From NCBI GenBank assembly GCA_964543905.1, contig CAZIZO010000006.1, positions 173,087-237,086 on the forward strand: a stretch of 64,000 nucleotides of DNA, read 5' to 3'. Positions within the stretch are counted from its first letter, which is position 1; each line of letters opens with the position of its first letter. The notes beneath the pieces were generated by a model. The model was not told the DNA's origin. It worked only from the letters and a program-made list of their open reading frames with translations, and ran no database searches. Of the stretch, positions 40,918-50,428 are shown piece by piece. The stretch is from GCA-016699835 sp964543905. GTDB lineage: Bacteria > Planctomycetota > Phycisphaerae > Phycisphaerales > UBA1924. The position numbers and the translations under genes were made by a program.

Positions 40918-42504
40918 TCAACGATGGTCGAGGTGTTTTCCACAATGCCCAATCACGACACGGCGCTCGGCTGCGTCCCACTCGAAGTGGCATCGCCAAG
41001 TCTCGGCCGTCCCTTCGCTCGGCGCACCGATCTTCAAGTGCTTCATCATCTCGACCGGGCTTCCCTTGTGGATGAATGTCCGAAGAGACTGGGAGCGCTT
41101 GTTGTCGCGGGCGGTCTTTGATTCGTTTGCTGCAAACGACTTCTGGCCAAAGACCCCCTTCGCCTCGTTGTCGCCCTTGCCCGCATTGAGGATTGACCAG
41201 TAGTCATCGCAAAGCGTGTGCATCAGCTCGAATGCCCGGCGCGGATACTTGAAGTCATCCGCAGCACGAGCGGACTTCCACGCTGAATCCAGAATGGTCA
41301 GCCGATCGGGGAACACTGTTGCGAGCACCTTCAATGCATCCTCGAGCGTGAACTCCTCTGTCGCTACACGCAGCAGAAGAGCCTTGGCATCGTTCGACAA
41401 CGAGCTCGTGGCTGCAGGGGCACTTCGCAGCCCCGCCTGGTCCAATTGCCCCTTGATCGCTCGACACTTGGCATCCAACTCGTCAATCGTGTCCTTCGCG
41501 GCCGCAAGGGCTTCGTCTCTTGCGGCAAGATCACCTTTCAGGCGGTCGATCTCCTCGCGTTGGTCTTTGTCGACCTGCTTGTACAGTGAGTCGAGTTCAG
41601 GATCGGTCTTCGTGGTGGATCGCTTCGCAACCTCCAGAGACCACCGGTGCCGTACTGCCCTAACAATCTCTGGGGAGATGTGCTCCCTCGCATAAACCTC
41701 ATTCATGCGATCGCAAACGGTGGCGAGCAGTTGGTTCTCCGGCCAGGTTCCCCGAGAGCGGACACCGAGAATTTGCTCCGGCATGATTCGCTGGAACGGA
41801 ACGAACGCGCCCGAGAGGCTCCGCGAGCGAGGCCAGATGATGTTCACGGCCCCGTTGTAGCAGCAGTATCTCCCGTCGAGCGCCTCCTCCAGCGCGAAGG
41901 TGTCCACCTCAGGCGGAATCATCGCCACGAGTGCAACCCCCGCCAGCAACGACGCGGCTCGCTCCGGCTGCATCAAGAACTGACCGTTGCCGTCGCTGCT
42001 GATCTGGATAATCGGATGCGTCCGCTCGGGGCTATGCACCTCGTTGAGGAAGCTCTCCGCATCCTCCAGTCGCAGTTCCCGCGCCCGACCGCCCGACGTC
42101 TCAGCTGCCACCTTGCAGTGCTCGAAGATCTCTGCCACGACCTTCGGTCGGGTCGTTTCTACGCGTGGGTCAACAAGCGCGCTAGTTTCGTGGGTTTGGA
42201 GGAGCACAGAAGTGACGAATCGCCCCTCCGCTCGGTGGACGCCGATCTCAGTGTGCCACTCCCTCCCCCGAGTGACGCGGTCGGGGTGCCAGTAGCGAAT
42301 GGCCCGCCAATGCTCCGCGTCCTGCGGCACGGACCACCACTCACAGCCACTGCCGTCGTCGAGTCGAACATCGCCGTCTTCAAGCAGCCTCGCGCGATCA
42401 AGACGTCGCTGGAGCTTGCCGGAGAGCCAGTTCGCAATTGGAGCGAGGAGAGACTCGTCGGACTCCGAAGGAACCAGACTGATCCGCGAGCAGTAGATCA
42501 ACAT
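40918..42504 (-). CDS. Unknown 528-aa island protein with coiled coil and C-terminal beta module
   Basis: A hydrophilic protein with no signal peptide or membrane spans. The first about 280 residues look alpha/beta (MLIYCSRISLVPSESDES at the start, then a Trp-rich region). A coiled coil covers about 295-360 (DKDQREEIDRLKGDLAARDE), then a helical domain. A short C-terminal beta module has WRCHFEWDAAERRVVIGHCG followed by KHLDHR. The closing IGHCGKHL pattern recalls small beta-domain ends seen in defence-linked proteins, but I cannot name it. ATG 42504 has a strong GGGAGG six bases upstream. It is not in the main operon but on the same strand. Possibly a sensor or effector of the island; that is inference. 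Confidence 0.6.
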   Translation of the reverse strand: MLIYCSRISLVPSESDESLLAPIANWLSGKLQRRLDRARLLEDGDVRLDDGSGCEWWSVPQDAEHWRAIRYWHPDRVTRGREWHTEIGVHRAEGRFVTSVLLQTHETSALVDPRVETTRPKVVAEIFEHCKVAAETSGGRARELRLEDAESFLNEVHSPERTHPIIQISSDGNGQFLMQPERAASLLAGVALVAMIPPEVDTFALEEALDGRYCCYNGAVNIIWPRSRSLSGAFVPFQRIMPEQILGVRSRGTWPENQLLATVCDRMNEVYAREHISPEIVRAVRHRWSLEVAKRSTTKTDPELDSLYKQVDKDQREEIDRLKGDLAARDEALAAAKDTIDELDAKCRAIKGQLDQAGLRSAPAATSSLSNDAKALLLRVATEEFTLEDALKVLATVFPDRLTILDSAWKSARAADDFKYPRRAFELMHTLCDDYWSILNAGKGDNEAKGVFGQKSFAANESKTARDNKRSQSLRTFIHKGSPVEMMKHLKIGAPSEGTAETWRCHFEWDAAERRVVIGHCGKHLDHR

Positions 42505-42997
42505 TGAGCGCCTCCCAAGCGTACGGTTACAGAGGGTACGAGCGATCGTCTACTTTCCGCGACCGTTCCGATCCCTGTCCACCCCCGATCGGAACCCCGC
42601 GTCAAATCGGCGGGGGCGCTAACCGAGAGTCGGAGAGAGTTTGAGAGGTTCGGCCGAGAGGGGCGACGCGAACGCCCGGGGTTCTCGTCGCAGCCCGATC
42701 GGGCCGACGCAAACGGAGAGCGCCGCGGCCAACCCGGTCCCGCGTTTGGCCCCCGAATCTCCGACGTTTCCGCCACCCCGCCCGGACGCCGGAAACCGGC
42801 CGGGCCGTAAAGCAAAACCGGCCCGCTTTCGCGGGCCGGTCAAAAGCTCCGATCGGATGGGTGTCTCGAACTCGGCATGATTTCGGGGGCCGTTAGTGCC
42901 AGATCGGAACCAGAGAACGCGACTGGATGGGCCCAAATGGCGGGTTCGCGGTCTCGAATAAACGGGCCTCCCAAACCGGTCCACATTTCAGCCTGAA
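42505..42997. other. GC-rich intergenic region with hairpin
   Basis: About 490 bases without a supportable gene; frames on both strands are Arg/Gly/Pro-biased. It is unusually rich in CCGG/GGCC and GAGAG-type purine repeats (42620-42665), and should contain the promoter of the 528-aa gene. A terminator-like hairpin is annotated separately. Confidence 0.4.
42817..42840 (-). terminator. Hairpin terminator for the DUF6508-like gene
   Basis: Perfect 10-bp stem ACCGGCCCGC / GCGGGCCGGT with loop TTTC; read on the minus strand it is followed by TTTTGCTTT. It lies about 160 bases past the DUF6508-like stop. Confidence 0.55.
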
Positions 42998-43366
42998 CTA
43001 CCTGGCCAGCGCCTCTGCCCGACGCACGATGGCCGTCAAGTGTCCATCCCCAAACGCCGCCAAGAGATGTCCCTCGCAGAAGCGGTCTTGCCGAAGGTGA
43101 GCGGTGAGGAGGCGAGCCAATGTGAGTGGATCGGCCGAGGCGACCTGGGCGGGATCTCTCACGAGCATCTGGCACTCTGACCCGTGCGCCCATTCTGACC
43201 AGTCGAAGTCCGTCAGCACCCATCCCAAGCGATACGCCACCTCACTCAGCTCGTTGATCGCGGTATCCGGATCTGTGCCGGGAGCGCTGAACACAGGGAG
43301 CAGCTCGGCGAGGCCACGCAGACGCTCATGCCATTCAGTCGACGTTGGAGCGGGTCGTTTGGCCAC
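42998..43366 (-). CDS. DUF6508-like small protein
   Basis: A 122-residue soluble protein. The pattern VLTDFDWSEWAHGSE, then a helix with LTLARLLTAHLRQDRFCEGH and LLAAFGDGHLTAIVRR, matches what I recall of the DUF6508 family (FDW...W, R-x-DRF-x-EG, F-x-x-G). No function is known. It starts with GTG at 43366 and is divergent from the RecB-like nuclease gene, 60 bases away. It may be a small accessory of the island or an unrelated passenger. Confidence 0.6.
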   Translation of the reverse strand: MAKRPAPTSTEWHERLRGLAELLPVFSAPGTDPDTAINELSEVAYRLGWVLTDFDWSEWAHGSECQMLVRDPAQVASADPLTLARLLTAHLRQDRFCEGHLLAAFGDGHLTAIVRRAEALAR

Positions 43367-43426
43367 GGCTAGAGCCTAGGACACCCCTCAGGGGTACTCG
43401 CTGGGCAGTACAATCAGCCTCTTCCG

Positions 43427-44659
43427 ATGCCCACATATTCCCACAGCCGGATCGAGTGCTTCCGCCATTGCCCGCGGAAGTACTTCTACCGGTACATCGC
43501 GAAGGTGGAGTTGCCCGAGCCGCCAGAGCAGATCGCCACCTTTCTCGGCTCGCGCGTGCACGATGTGCTCGAGCACCTGTACGAACGAGTGTCCAAGGGG
43601 ATCGTGCCAGCCGTGGGGAGCCTTCGCGAGCGGCTTGATCAGGAGTGGGCCACGCACTGGACGCCGGCGGTGGTAATCCACGATCGGGACGCAACTCCCG
43701 ATGACTACCGCTCGCTGGCCTGGCGATGCATCGACTCGTACTACCGCCGATTCCATCCGTTTGACCAAGCGACCATCATCGGCCTGGAGCAGATGATCAC
43801 CTTTCCGCTTGACGAAGCCGAGCGGTTCAAAATGGTCGGCTACATCGACCGGCTGGCCAAGGCGGCCGATGGTTGCTGGCAGATTCATGACTACAAGACC
43901 AACAGCAGCCTTCCCACCCAGGCGGAGAAGGACGCGGATCCACAGCTGGCGTACTACGAGATCGGCATCCGCCGCATGTGGAAGGACATTCGCCGGGTTG
44001 AGCTCATCTGGCACTTCCTCCGCTTCGACCACTCGATCGTGTCCTCACGCACGACTGACCAGTTGGACCAACTGCGATCCGATGCGATTGCGACGCTCAC
44101 CGACATCGAGCGCCGGGGCGACGACGCTGAGCAGTTCCGGACCAGCGAAGGACCGCTGTGCTCCTATTGCGAGTACCAGCAGATCTGTCCGGCTCGAAAG
44201 CACCTGTACCAGGTCCGTGTGTTGCCGGAGAGCGATCTGGCCAAGGAACCCGCTGTTGCGCTTGTCGACCGGTGGGCTGAGCTCGACGCCAAGCGAAAGC
44301 TCCTACAGAACGAACAAGGCGATATCGAGAAGCAGATTGAGGACATTCGGCAGGCGCTCGTGGCGATCGCCAAGCGAGACGGTCTTGAGCTCATCGCGGG
44401 CCGAGAGAAGGAGGTAGCGATCACCGTGAGCGATCGTGTCCTCTTCCCTCGGAAGGGACAGGAGCCAGAGAAAGCCGCAGACTTTGAGGCGGCCCTCCGA
44501 GGTACGCCCTGGTGGCCCCAGCTCAGCAGCCTGAACGCGGCCGACCTCCGCTCCGCGTGGGAGTCAGCGGAGACGGATCCAGACCTGCGAGGGCTACTCG
44601 CGAAGTTCGCGTGGACCGAATCGGATGTCGCGGTTCGTCTGCGTGCTCGTCGCGATTGA
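43427..44659 (+). CDS. RecB/Cas4-like PD-(D/E)XK nuclease with Fe-S cysteines
   Basis: A 410-residue protein. The nuclease core (about 5-260) has GSRVHDVLEHL with His45, GYIDRLAKA with Asp141, the catalytic IHDYKTN with Asp155 and Lys157, and QLAYYEIG. Cys11 (in SRIECFRHCPRKY) plus Cys245, Cys248 and Cys254 (in CSYCEYQQICPARK) form the four-cysteine Fe-S staple seen in AddB and Cas4. A coiled coil (about 280-320) and a C-terminal helical part follow. The protein should be a DNA exonuclease or endonuclease. It converges on the helicase gene of the defence operon with only 13 bases between the stops, which suggests it belongs to the same system. Confidence 0.85.
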   Translation: MPTYSHSRIECFRHCPRKYFYRYIAKVELPEPPEQIATFLGSRVHDVLEHLYERVSKGIVPAVGSLRERLDQEWATHWTPAVVIHDRDATPDDYRSLAWRCIDSYYRRFHPFDQATIIGLEQMITFPLDEAERFKMVGYIDRLAKAADGCWQIHDYKTNSSLPTQAEKDADPQLAYYEIGIRRMWKDIRRVELIWHFLRFDHSIVSSRTTDQLDQLRSDAIATLTDIERRGDDAEQFRTSEGPLCSYCEYQQICPARKHLYQVRVLPESDLAKEPAVALVDRWAELDAKRKLLQNEQGDIEKQIEDIRQALVAIAKRDGLELIAGREKEVAITVSDRVLFPRKGQEPEKAADFEAALRGTPWWPQLSSLNAADLRSAWESAETDPDLRGLLAKFAWTESDVAVRLRARRD

Positions 44660-44672
44660 CGATGAACCAGCG

Positions 44673-47600
44673 TCACGCGAGCAGCGGCTCAATCGCTTCT
44701 CCCACCTTGGAAAAGCGGGCGACATAGTCGTCGATGGCCGCATCCATCCGCTGTCGAGCGGTGACAGAATCCAGTCCGTGGCCGGAGAGAGGGGCAATCA
44801 CGCGGTGCGCCAGGAACACCCACTGCTTCGGGATTCCTGGCACGTTGATGAGGTGTTCCCGGTGAATTCCGAACTCGGCGGGATCGCGGAGCAGCCGATC
44901 GACCAATTTCATCCGAAGCGGCTGGTCTGACATCGGGGAGAGCAACAGCATCAGTCCGAACTGATCCGTTCTCACCCTGTCAAGCCACATCGCCAGCCAG
45001 AAGGAGCGATCGGATTCTCGTCCCCCCATCCGCAACGGCGGCAGCGGTATGGGCCAAGAGGCTGGCACAAATGGCCAAAGCACGGGCCGGCCCTGACCTT
45101 GCGGGTACTCCCCCAATGGGATAACGCTTGGGTGCGAGAGCACCGCATCTCTCGCCACCGCGAACAGATCGCACTCCTGCGCGGCGGACTCGACTGGGGT
45201 TTCGGGCTCGTCCGCTTCATGCGCGGTCGACGTCTCGGCGAGTTCGATGGACGGCGGCTCCAAATCGATGCGAAGCTCCTTCACAACCTGCTCGATCTCG
45301 CTCGCCGACAGACGAGCCTGGAGGAACTTCACGAGCTCATCCTGTCGCGGTTGACCGAAGACCATTCGGTAGAGAGCCAGCGCCGAGCGGAGCGCCACGA
45401 GTTTGTCGGCGTCGCGACTAAGCGGCAGCGCCGGCACATGACGCTCGATCACTGCACCGTCGGGCGTGGGGAACACCCAGAAAGGCTTGAGTTCGTTGGT
45501 TGCGTTCGCGTGTTCACTCGCGGCGGCCTCGAACGCTGAACTCCAGCGATCGCCGAACGGCGGACACGCTCGATCGCCGTAGGTCGTGGCGATGTTCTTG
45601 CGGACGGCGTGCCCCTTGTACCGGTGGATACGTCCTTCGCGCTGCTCAAGATCGACAGGGTTTGACGGCAAGTTCCAGTGCACGATCGCGTGGCAGTAGT
45701 GATGGAAATCGAGCCCCTCCTGCCCCACGGACGTGCTGGCCAGGACAAACGGCCAGAAGGGCGAGTTGAATGCCGCCCTGACCTGACCTGCGCGGTCTCG
45801 ATCGTCCGCGTCCTCTCCTTGCTGTTGGCCGAATCGAGCCGCAAAGCGGGCCCGCATGCGCCGTTCCGTACGAGTGACGGTCTGGGTCTTGGCATCGACC
45901 CGGATGTCGTCGACACCGACGGCCGCAGTGCGAAGACCGATGGCCTTGGCCATCTCGTCGGCGATGGCTTCGGCGGCCTCCTCAGGCGGCATTCGCCCCA
46001 CGCCGAGGCTGTCTTTCAGGACGTGGGCGTACTCATCCAGCACGGCCTGAAGGCAACCATCCACCGCATACTCGATCACACGCATCCAGTAAGGTTCCGC
46101 CCCGTTCAAACCTCGTATCAGCGCGATCACCTCAGGAAGGTTGAACAGATTGCGGATACGCCATGCGACGCGCCCGGCCGCGAGCCGGATATGGACATCG
46201 CGCGGGGTGGAGCCATTCAGCACGCGAGCGAGCGAGCGCAAAGCCGCGACCGCAGGGTTGCCGAGGCACGCCTTGGCCATCGCGTCGACAAGGTCCTTGG
46301 GTGGTTGCCCGAGGGGACGGATGCCCGGACGGCAGGCGTCTTTGAGCAAATCCTGCGCCTGCCGCACATGCTCGGCCCATGCCGTCTCCGGCTCTTCCTG
46401 TCCCTCTTCGGCTTGAGCTGCCTGCTCTCCGGACCACGCCTCCGGTAGCGACCCCTGGAACCAGAACCGCTTTGCGGCGGCTGGATCCTCGTGCAGATCG
46501 AGCAGCAGCGGACATGCCCAGTACCAGCGCTCGTCGATCTCTCGGCCGCTGGACCATCGCTTCACTGCCTGGTCGACGGCAGGCCGCAGGCTGTCGGCGG
46601 CTGTACCGACAGCGTGATCGGCGGAGCGTGATGACGACCCTTGATGCGAGGGATCAAATGCCCCAGCCAGCGCACTGGACGGATAGATGAGGCCGAGCAC
46701 AGGCATGCCGGTGAGTCGGCCGTCGGCTCGCGCGAAGCGGAGCAGCGCCGTGATCTTCTTGCGGCCATCGGTCGTGTTCTGGATCGTGACCTCGCCGTCG
46801 CTCCCGTAGCTCGCCTGCATCATGCGCCGCTCGACTTCGTGGCTCACGACACTCGCGATGACCTTGGGGACGACCTTCCATGACGAAAACACAAGCCGCT
46901 TCGTGACGCCATTCCCGTGCAGCGTGGCGAAGGGCCCCGAGGGGCGGTAGTACGGGAGGCTGGGGGGAAGCCAGAGGAGCTTCCACACCCCAGTGTCGAC
47001 GGTGTCGGCCAGAAGTGAGCGCAGGCGCGAATTGGCCGGGTCAACCTCGCGGTACGCTGCAACGTCCTCCCAAGCGAGCAGGCCAGAACTTGCCCCAGCC
47101 AAAGCGCGGGCGACGGATCCCGATGTGCCCGCATCGATCGCCTGCCGGAGGTCCTTCTTGAGCTCGTACTCGTCCATGAAGTTGAGCAGGTATGGCGCGG
47201 ACTTCCAGTACTCCACGATCTCGCCGTGATCCAGCGCCTGGGCCACGCCCGCCGCGGTCAGGTACTGCCGCACGTCCGATGGCTCAAGTCTCGCCGACGA
47301 TGGAATCTCCCGCAGCATGCCGCTGCGATCACTTGTCGCGGTAAGGCGCTCCGTTCGCGACATGACGCGACGAAGGCGACTCTCGATCTCGGCCTTGATC
47401 GAGCGCAGGTCGGCGACCTCGCCGCCGCGCAGATTGAGAATCGCGCGGCGGTAGTCCTTGAGCAATCCACGCATCGCACGGTTGTCCTCCGGCGCGTGCT
47501 TTGCGAGGAAGTCGTAGGTGGCGACGAAGTCCTCGTAGTGATCGCTCTCGCCGTTCTCGTGCTCGTGCTGGAGCGAGTACATCTTGTACGGAGTCGCGGA

Positions 47601-48527
47601 CAGCAGTAGAACCCGCACCGCCTCGTGGTGCTGTTCCTTGGTGTCCGCGTACTCGAAGAGCGAGCGGGCAAGCTCGGCGGCATCATCCGTGGGATCGAGC
47701 AGGTGCTTGAACCGCTGGAACTCGTCCAGGATAACAAGGTCGGGCCGCAGCGCCGTGATGCATGTCCTGCCGAGGATCGCTCGGAGCTCGGCGATGATCG
47801 ACCGGCGGCCTTGGCGCGGATCCTCGTCGGAATCAGTGTCTTGCTCGCCGCCGGCCAGGGCGAGGGCGCGTTCCCGCAAAGTCGTGCGACCGGACTTCCG
47901 CTCAAGGGACTCGAGGCGATCGAGCTCCCGTAGGAAGCCTGCGTGGAGTGCGGCGTCGACAGACTGCTCCGCCATCCATTCCTGAACCCACCACCTGAAG
48001 TTCGCTCGCTTGACACCGCCTCGAAACAGACTGAGGCCGTCCTTCTCCGGAATCTTCCAGTGCTCTCGGAGGAGATGGAACATCAAGGCTCGTTCCTGAG
48101 CGATGCCCATGCCGCCGCGCGGCTCAAGGGAGGTTCCCGGCGTCATCGAGACGTAGTTCACCCGCCGCTTCGCCATGTCACGCAGCTCGATGGGGAGCAG
48201 GGTGGCACGGCTCGCCCGGGCGAACTCGTGCGACTTGTCGAGTCGGAGCCGGTTGATGTTCTGGCGAGCGATGTCGGCGTTCGAGCAGACGTACACCACG
48301 TCGATACGATCAACGGCGCTCCACAAATGCTCGACGGCCCTGGCGATCACGCCACGGGCGACCATCGTCTTCCCAAGACCGACCTCGTCCGCGACAAGGA
48401 ATCGGTGTGTGGAGTCCTCATCGAGGTACAGACGGCGGAAGGCGTAGTCGACCGTTCGACGCTGAAAGGCCTTCAAGCCGGCCAGAGCGTCGCGTGCGCG
48501 GGGTGGGCCTTCAACCGGGCGACTCAT
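44673..48527 (-). CDS. Large SF2 helicase (operon gene 7)
   Basis: A 1,284-residue SNF2-like SF2 ATPase. Walker A is ADEVGLGKT at 46-54, the DExx box is DEFQ at 268-271, motif III is LLLSATPYKM, and the C-terminal RecA-like half has TSVGQEGLDFHHY with motif VI QREGRIHRY from about 962. Between the halves lie about 550 residues with a helical insertion. The C-terminal 250 residues are extra. GLDFH and VDLEQREGRIHR resemble helicases of DISARM- and phage-defence type. ATG 48527 overlaps the previous stop (ATGA) with GGAGG upstream; an extension to 48587 is unlikely. It probably translocates on DNA as part of a restriction-like complex. Confidence 0.85.
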   Translation of the reverse strand: MSRPVEGPPRARDALAGLKAFQRRTVDYAFRRLYLDEDSTHRFLVADEVGLGKTMVARGVIARAVEHLWSAVDRIDVVYVCSNADIARQNINRLRLDKSHEFARASRATLLPIELRDMAKRRVNYVSMTPGTSLEPRGGMGIAQERALMFHLLREHWKIPEKDGLSLFRGGVKRANFRWWVQEWMAEQSVDAALHAGFLRELDRLESLERKSGRTTLRERALALAGGEQDTDSDEDPRQGRRSIIAELRAILGRTCITALRPDLVILDEFQRFKHLLDPTDDAAELARSLFEYADTKEQHHEAVRVLLLSATPYKMYSLQHEHENGESDHYEDFVATYDFLAKHAPEDNRAMRGLLKDYRRAILNLRGGEVADLRSIKAEIESRLRRVMSRTERLTATSDRSGMLREIPSSARLEPSDVRQYLTAAGVAQALDHGEIVEYWKSAPYLLNFMDEYELKKDLRQAIDAGTSGSVARALAGASSGLLAWEDVAAYREVDPANSRLRSLLADTVDTGVWKLLWLPPSLPYYRPSGPFATLHGNGVTKRLVFSSWKVVPKVIASVVSHEVERRMMQASYGSDGEVTIQNTTDGRKKITALLRFARADGRLTGMPVLGLIYPSSALAGAFDPSHQGSSSRSADHAVGTAADSLRPAVDQAVKRWSSGREIDERWYWACPLLLDLHEDPAAAKRFWFQGSLPEAWSGEQAAQAEEGQEEPETAWAEHVRQAQDLLKDACRPGIRPLGQPPKDLVDAMAKACLGNPAVAALRSLARVLNGSTPRDVHIRLAAGRVAWRIRNLFNLPEVIALIRGLNGAEPYWMRVIEYAVDGCLQAVLDEYAHVLKDSLGVGRMPPEEAAEAIADEMAKAIGLRTAAVGVDDIRVDAKTQTVTRTERRMRARFAARFGQQQGEDADDRDRAGQVRAAFNSPFWPFVLASTSVGQEGLDFHHYCHAIVHWNLPSNPVDLEQREGRIHRYKGHAVRKNIATTYGDRACPPFGDRWSSAFEAAASEHANATNELKPFWVFPTPDGAVIERHVPALPLSRDADKLVALRSALALYRMVFGQPRQDELVKFLQARLSASEIEQVVKELRIDLEPPSIELAETSTAHEADEPETPVESAAQECDLFAVARDAVLSHPSVIPLGEYPQGQGRPVLWPFVPASWPIPLPPLRMGGRESDRSFWLAMWLDRVRTDQFGLMLLLSPMSDQPLRMKLVDRLLRDPAEFGIHREHLINVPGIPKQWVFLAHRVIAPLSGHGLDSVTARQRMDAAIDDYVARFSKVGEAIEPLLA

Positions 48528-50428
48528 CGATCGCCTCCCTTGGCACTTGCCGAGCGCTCGCGACGAACCTGCCCGATCGGTCCCCATACGGCTTCGAGTT
48601 CTGGGGGCAGAATGGACCGCCCCTCCGGGGTCTTGCGCAGATCTTCGATCAGACGGTGAACCTGATCCAGCTTCTCGGGGCAGCGGCGGAGCGATGCCAG
48701 CATGTGCTCCAAGAGCGGCAGGCCATCGTGACTAGGAGCCCCCGGCGTGACCTCGGGAGTGGTCGACATCTGCCGGAGTTCGCTCAGGAGTCTCTCCGGA
48801 TCATCGGAGAGAAGCATGAGCAGGAACCGGATGAGCGTGCGCGAATCCGACAGCAAGTCCCGCAGCAGTCGTTCCTTCCGGTCGCTCGGTGCTCCCGCCA
48901 GCGGCAGATTGAGCACGAACGCTTCTTGTCGCTCCGCGTCACCGACTCGGGCACTCACCTCGAAGGACACGAACGACGACACGGACTGAAGCGCGTGTGG
49001 CCCGAAGCGGGCGTCAATTGGGCCGCCACTGTGAAGCGTCTTTGGCTCCCCGACCAGCATCGCCGGACGGCAGCGGACGGTTGCTCCCGGATCGACGGCG
49101 AGTGGACCAGACGAGCGCAGAGTTGTCGTGTACGCCTCGCCGTTCGTGCCGTCTGGCTCAATGAGCAGTTCAATGCTCATTGCCACGAGCAAGCGACGGA
49201 CGGAATCCACCATCGCCTCGCACGCCTGCTCATCGGCATCGGGCGTCACCGCCTGATCTTCGGGAGTGAACGGCGCCAACATCGAACGCAGGTTGGGCTG
49301 GTTGTCGCCATCACCGATGGTCGCATCCACACCGAGCTTGGACTTCTTCCCGATCAGCTCCACCAGAAACTCGACATTGCCGTTGAACGCAGCTGAAGTG
49401 GCGTTTGCCGATCCCGTCCAGACGTGCGAGTTCCACCCGGTGTCGGCGACGAAGAGCTTGGCATGCAGTCCAGAGAGCGATCCGGCGGGCTGATCCACTG
49501 GGTCGTCGGGCCCCGCGAGGGCTTCACACCCTTCGTCCAACGTCAAGCACGTCCAGTGCTCTCGAAGGAGGGATGGCTCAATCTCACGGAACGACTCCGG
49601 GCGGCTCACCAGGAACCTGCTCCGAGTGGGTGCGGCGAGCCGTCTCAGGAACTCCGGCGACAGGAACGGCGACACCACGAGCAAACGGTCGATTCGGTCG
49701 CCGAAGGGCCACGAGGGCTTCCCGTCCATACCCAGCGGCCAGAATCGGACCGAGTCCACATTCTCCGGGAGGTCCCACTTCACCACCCGCAGCTCGTCGG
49801 CGATGAGCATGGTGTCCGCAACCGCCTTGGGATTCATGGCTGAGCTTCGGACGGCGAGGCCGGGTAGTCCGCCAACGAACGCGGCGAGGCCGCGATTGTC
49901 TGCGATGCCCTTCTGCCGATCAGACCGATCGCCCTCGAGTACGAGCACGGTGTCCCAGGAGCAATCGAAGGTGAGATTGCGGGTCAGGCACAGCAGCCTG
50001 TATCGAACGTTGGCTCCATCGGCGGTATCCACGAATCGGAGTGCCCAGACCTTGGGGTGGAATACCCCAGCTCGCCCCGCGCGTGCCGCTGGCGGCAACA
50101 CCTCGATCACCGACTGCTCCAGGTACGTGAGCAGGCGCTGATTGGTCGGGGGCACCTTGATCTGGCCAGCCTGGCAGTAGATGTGGATGCGGTCGGCGCA
50201 GCGCCGGAGCGATTCCAACAGCGCCAGCGGGTCACCCTTGGCAGACGAGGGATCGGCAGCGAGCTGGCCGTCGTCATCCTGCCAGTCGAACATGGCAAAG
50301 GCGAGGGGCGCGGTGAGGAGCGCGATCAGATCGAGTGAAAACGTCGTTCCTACCGCACAGTCAAAGCGAAAGCCGTCCGGCGGTCTCAGCGAGCCCAGCA
50401 GCATCTGCCTTCCGCGAGGATCAAGCAT
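48524..50428 (-). CDS. Phospholipase-D-superfamily nuclease-like protein (operon gene 6)
   Basis: A 634-residue protein with two PLD-type half-sites. The first is FHPKVWAL with His124 and Lys126 plus TRNLT (149-153); the second is LHAKLFV with His322 and Lys324 plus GSANAT (339-344). Pairs of HxK(x)n motifs form the active site of PLD-family nucleases, such as DrmC of DISARM. The C-terminal 280 residues are unassigned, mostly beta then helical. ATG 50428 overlaps the end of the DUF6361 gene by 8 bases, and its stop overlaps the helicase start, so the three genes are translationally coupled. A nuclease arm of the defence system is the likely role. Confidence 0.82.
   Translation of the reverse strand: MLDPRGRQMLLGSLRPPDGFRFDCAVGTTFSLDLIALLTAPLAFAMFDWQDDDGQLAADPSSAKGDPLALLESLRRCADRIHIYCQAGQIKVPPTNQRLLTYLEQSVIEVLPPAARAGRAGVFHPKVWALRFVDTADGANVRYRLLCLTRNLTFDCSWDTVLVLEGDRSDRQKGIADNRGLAAFVGGLPGLAVRSSAMNPKAVADTMLIADELRVVKWDLPENVDSVRFWPLGMDGKPSWPFGDRIDRLLVVSPFLSPEFLRRLAAPTRSRFLVSRPESFREIEPSLLREHWTCLTLDEGCEALAGPDDPVDQPAGSLSGLHAKLFVADTGWNSHVWTGSANATSAAFNGNVEFLVELIGKKSKLGVDATIGDGDNQPNLRSMLAPFTPEDQAVTPDADEQACEAMVDSVRRLLVAMSIELLIEPDGTNGEAYTTTLRSSGPLAVDPGATVRCRPAMLVGEPKTLHSGGPIDARFGPHALQSVSSFVSFEVSARVGDAERQEAFVLNLPLAGAPSDRKERLLRDLLSDSRTLIRFLLMLLSDDPERLLSELRQMSTTPEVTPGAPSHDGLPLLEHMLASLRRCPEKLDQVHRLIEDLRKTPEGRSILPPELEAVWGPIGQVRRERSASAKGGDR

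Noticed and set aside
42498..42984. Open frames in the GC-rich gap before the DUF6508-like gene
   Set aside because: Arg/Pro/Gly/Ser-biased products, no ribosome sites, no family likeness, and the stretch contains a terminator-like hairpin.
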